Positions 63,301 through 64,000 of a DNA stretch of 64,000 nt are shown one piece after another. A program made the translations under genes and the position numbers. The stretch is taken from contig JAPONM010000036.1 of NCBI GenBank assembly GCA_026713925.1, positions 62,001-126,000 on the forward strand, given 5' to 3'. The notes under the pieces were generated by a model. It had not been told where the DNA came from. It made no database searches and saw only the letters and a list, made by a program, of their open reading frames with translations. Positions within the stretch are counted from its first letter, which is position 1. Every line of letters begins with the position of its first letter. The DNA comes from Gammaproteobacteria bacterium (GTDB taxonomy: Bacteria; Pseudomonadota; Gammaproteobacteria; UBA4575).

Positions 63301-64000
63301 AGTTGGAATACGCGTCCGAATGCGCGCAAAGTCTCGCCAACCTCGTTAATGCTGGAGTAAATAGTTTTTGTTTGAGCGATCCTTTCCATGTGACAAACCT
63401 TTCCATTCTCGCCGTCGTGGGATCAACTATGAGTAGGATTTCAATCCAGATTCTTGAGATCTCTTTCGATATGATGCGATCATCCCGATGATAGATGTGA
63501 GAAGCCTTCTGAGCTTCCGAAACGCACTCCTCGATTGCCTGATCCAACTCATTAGACCTGAGCTGTCCCAGAAAAGCACGAGTCCATAGCGTGTGCCAAG
63601 GTAAAACTGTACCAACATCCTCAAGAAACTCTTGGATATCCCTGTCGTGATAATGGCTTTCTTTCTCCATCTGCCTTTTCATTTCCGGTTTTGCCAAGTT
63701 TGAAAGTTCGATGGATTCACCTCGCAGCGCTGCTCTCAAGCAATTTGCTCGCAGCAACGTGAATCGTGGTTCATCTGAATGCCTGCTGAAATAATATTTC
63801 TCAGGAGATGGAATATAGATGTCGAGGACATCGGCAATCTCGCTGTATTGTGCAGCGTTACGGGCAATCGCCGCTTGCACCACAGAGTTCACGACTGAAA
63901 GGGTCGGTTCCTCATACGACGGCCCTAATTGGTGCTTTTGTATCTGTCGTGCGTATCTTTTCAGCCCACGAAGTGCAGCCTGGACAGCGTCCAAATGCGG
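60305..64000 (-). CDS. Very large helical-repeat protein, 5' end outside the window
   Basis: At least 1231 codons, and the frame is still open at the window edge, so the N-terminus is missing. The visible part is nearly all helical with TPR/HEAT-like pairs (for example EDYVDKAVEVAGQIGQENMDRWSALLELAFVASDPEQ). It also has a Trp- and Tyr-rich C-terminal region (DISPYWFESLGKIFSFGSSEIEHRALRIIRNDFG; SYVWGWKSEKNDYITPKTGSRL). No Walker motif is visible here; a nucleotide-binding or effector domain could lie upstream, as in STAND-type defence proteins. Base use is more AT-rich than core genes. Function unknown. Confidence 0.8.
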   Translation of the reverse strand, partial: PHLDAVQAALRGLKRYARQIQKHQLGPSYEEPTLSVVNSVVQAAIARNAAQYSEIADVLDIYIPSPEKYYFSRHSDEPRFTLLRANCLRAALRGESIELSNLAKPEMKRQMEKESHYHDRDIQEFLEDVGTVLPWHTLWTRAFLGQLRSNELDQAIEECVSEAQKASHIYHRDDRIISKEISRIWIEILLIVDPTTARMERFVTWKGSLKQKLFTPALTRLARLCAHSDAYSNYAYDFAKEAFEIINEDRMDAEQKIETCIDISRAIYALSSDEAEDYVDKAVEVAGQIGQENMDRWSALLELAFVASDPEQPQPELCYRLSRAAEVVYDFVARDKHFDWDGTIEGITKLCPASSLAILSRWKDRKFCWAGREFPYAIKNLVDLDKVLSSTALALIGYRYGWPNVERIQSAIASVKDKKKQKALFNHAVRYIQIGGTTSQEWESIVNIATQNGWEDWGFEGRIALSTSNEEREDKRNSGSLGDCEPEPDPPKDWDYIFEELQQTSPESIQEAHRRMWEGKPPYHTGPFAEEFFRRVTPGQEKDALEAIFDVSDFDLYHIRSLYESIPQSWLSRNHIRSALERITKRVCKEFSYEISKSRYYQALPYEVIVRYSGVTEMQIYHWVVEAIAENPLILDSGRLFSLVGLIVPELTKQQAAAALDYGLGLLEEEMTEIDGDGKWSSSLQPPDDVGASLAGYVWASLASPDTAERWQAAHVVCLLCAFESQEILGPLLSFALGHDPSPFHDSGLPIYELSARLWLLIALHRATKLGYATSVLYLEGFIRRACHPTECHIMLRGIAAKTLLDLDNVKAIKLSKNEKARLQVINSSKFDVVVSSTYRRNLKVVTPGPTSEEEKYYFGCDISPYWFESLGKIFSFGSSEIEHRALRIIRNDFGVFEQGGWKGDPRHRQGLYEDRETYHSHGSYPQVEDLSFYHAYHSMMMVAGELIDTVQRHQDKEYSDELEEWIARHSLTRTDDLWLADRRDPDPIEIPRWKSEEASDTWCFSVTKDDLLDAFQFADQGICVWGSWNNTDSDREERISVSSALVDAEHAHSLMRALQTASNPHDYRIPPNENDLEIDSGHFQLKGWIFETSREHGIDERDPWAGDIDYPPLRPAKWFATSHDLQSNYECRIWHSPSLGERPIMYSYVWGWKSEKNDYITPKTGSRLVANVEALKLWLSSINMDLILEVQIKRKFRRGSYRHRQEDTPEYLLPYTLVILFRSNGEIETI

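Noticed and set aside
1-64000. CRISPR arrays or complete insertion sequences
   Set aside because: No regularly spaced repeats were seen, and all transposase traces are fragments.

Overview
The window looks like a gammaproteobacterial chromosome segment of moderate GC. It probably comes from an aerobic chemolithotroph or a relative that lives on reduced sulfur and one-carbon nitrogen compounds. This rests on PEP synthase with its PSRP-type regulator, an aa3/caa3-type oxidase, cobalt-type thiocyanate hydrolase, cyanase, urease with a urea ABC importer, and many small envelope proteins. A sulfur oxidiser such as known thiocyanate users fits, but a nitrifier using cyanate, thiocyanate and urea as ammonia sources cannot be excluded. 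No rRNA or species marker is present, so the taxon is an inference.

Layout. 0-3.3 kb: divergent ppsA and its regulatory kinase gene. 3.4-4.4 kb: an outer-membrane beta-barrel gene broken by an 11-bp tandem duplication. 5.3-13.7 kb: terminal-oxidase locus (ctaB, a subunit II with two fused cytochrome c domains, subunit I, two subunit-III-family proteins, subunit IV, two exported proteins, a di-haem peroxidase). 14.1-16.3 kb: a porin with a clear terminator, and an exported thermonuclease. 16.5-22.5 kb: an AT-richer CusCBA-type metal efflux operon with a decayed CusF domain. 22.6-24.0 kb: degraded transposase and ATPase genes.

24.0-31.6 kb is the metabolic centrepiece. It encodes thiocyanate hydrolase (scnB-scnA-scnC), its P15K-like activator, a DsrE-like protein, a nitrate/taurine-type ABC importer with a Tat-type binding protein, and a CbtB-like cobalt protein. 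A divergent LysR gene follows, then cyanase preceded by what reads as an NtrC site and a sigma-54 promoter. 31.7-37.7 kb: a flavin/2Fe-2S reductase, a TetR-controlled DUF1348 pair with a perfect palindromic operator, a metallophosphoesterase, and a full CbtB-CbtA cobalt module. 37.8-48.8 kb: a complete urease and urea-uptake cluster (ureDABCEFG and urtABCDE, all on the minus strand). Thiocyanate hydrolase, cyanase and urease all release ammonia, and cobalt and transport functions are encoded beside them, so 24-49 kb reads as a nitrogen-scavenging hub.

49.3-59.3 kb is an accessory, partly decayed region. It holds barrel and lipoprotein genes, small unknown genes, an interrupted pseudogene, about 100-bp inverted repeats around a kinase-receiver-DNA-binding fusion protein, IS3 and IS21 fragments, and the 3' half of a tRNA-Phe, which looks like an attachment-site scar. 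Next to that scar (59.6-64 kb) is an overlapping pair of unknown genes: a very large helical-repeat protein running off the window end and a 229-residue partner. I see this as the best candidate for an undescribed, possibly defensive, system.
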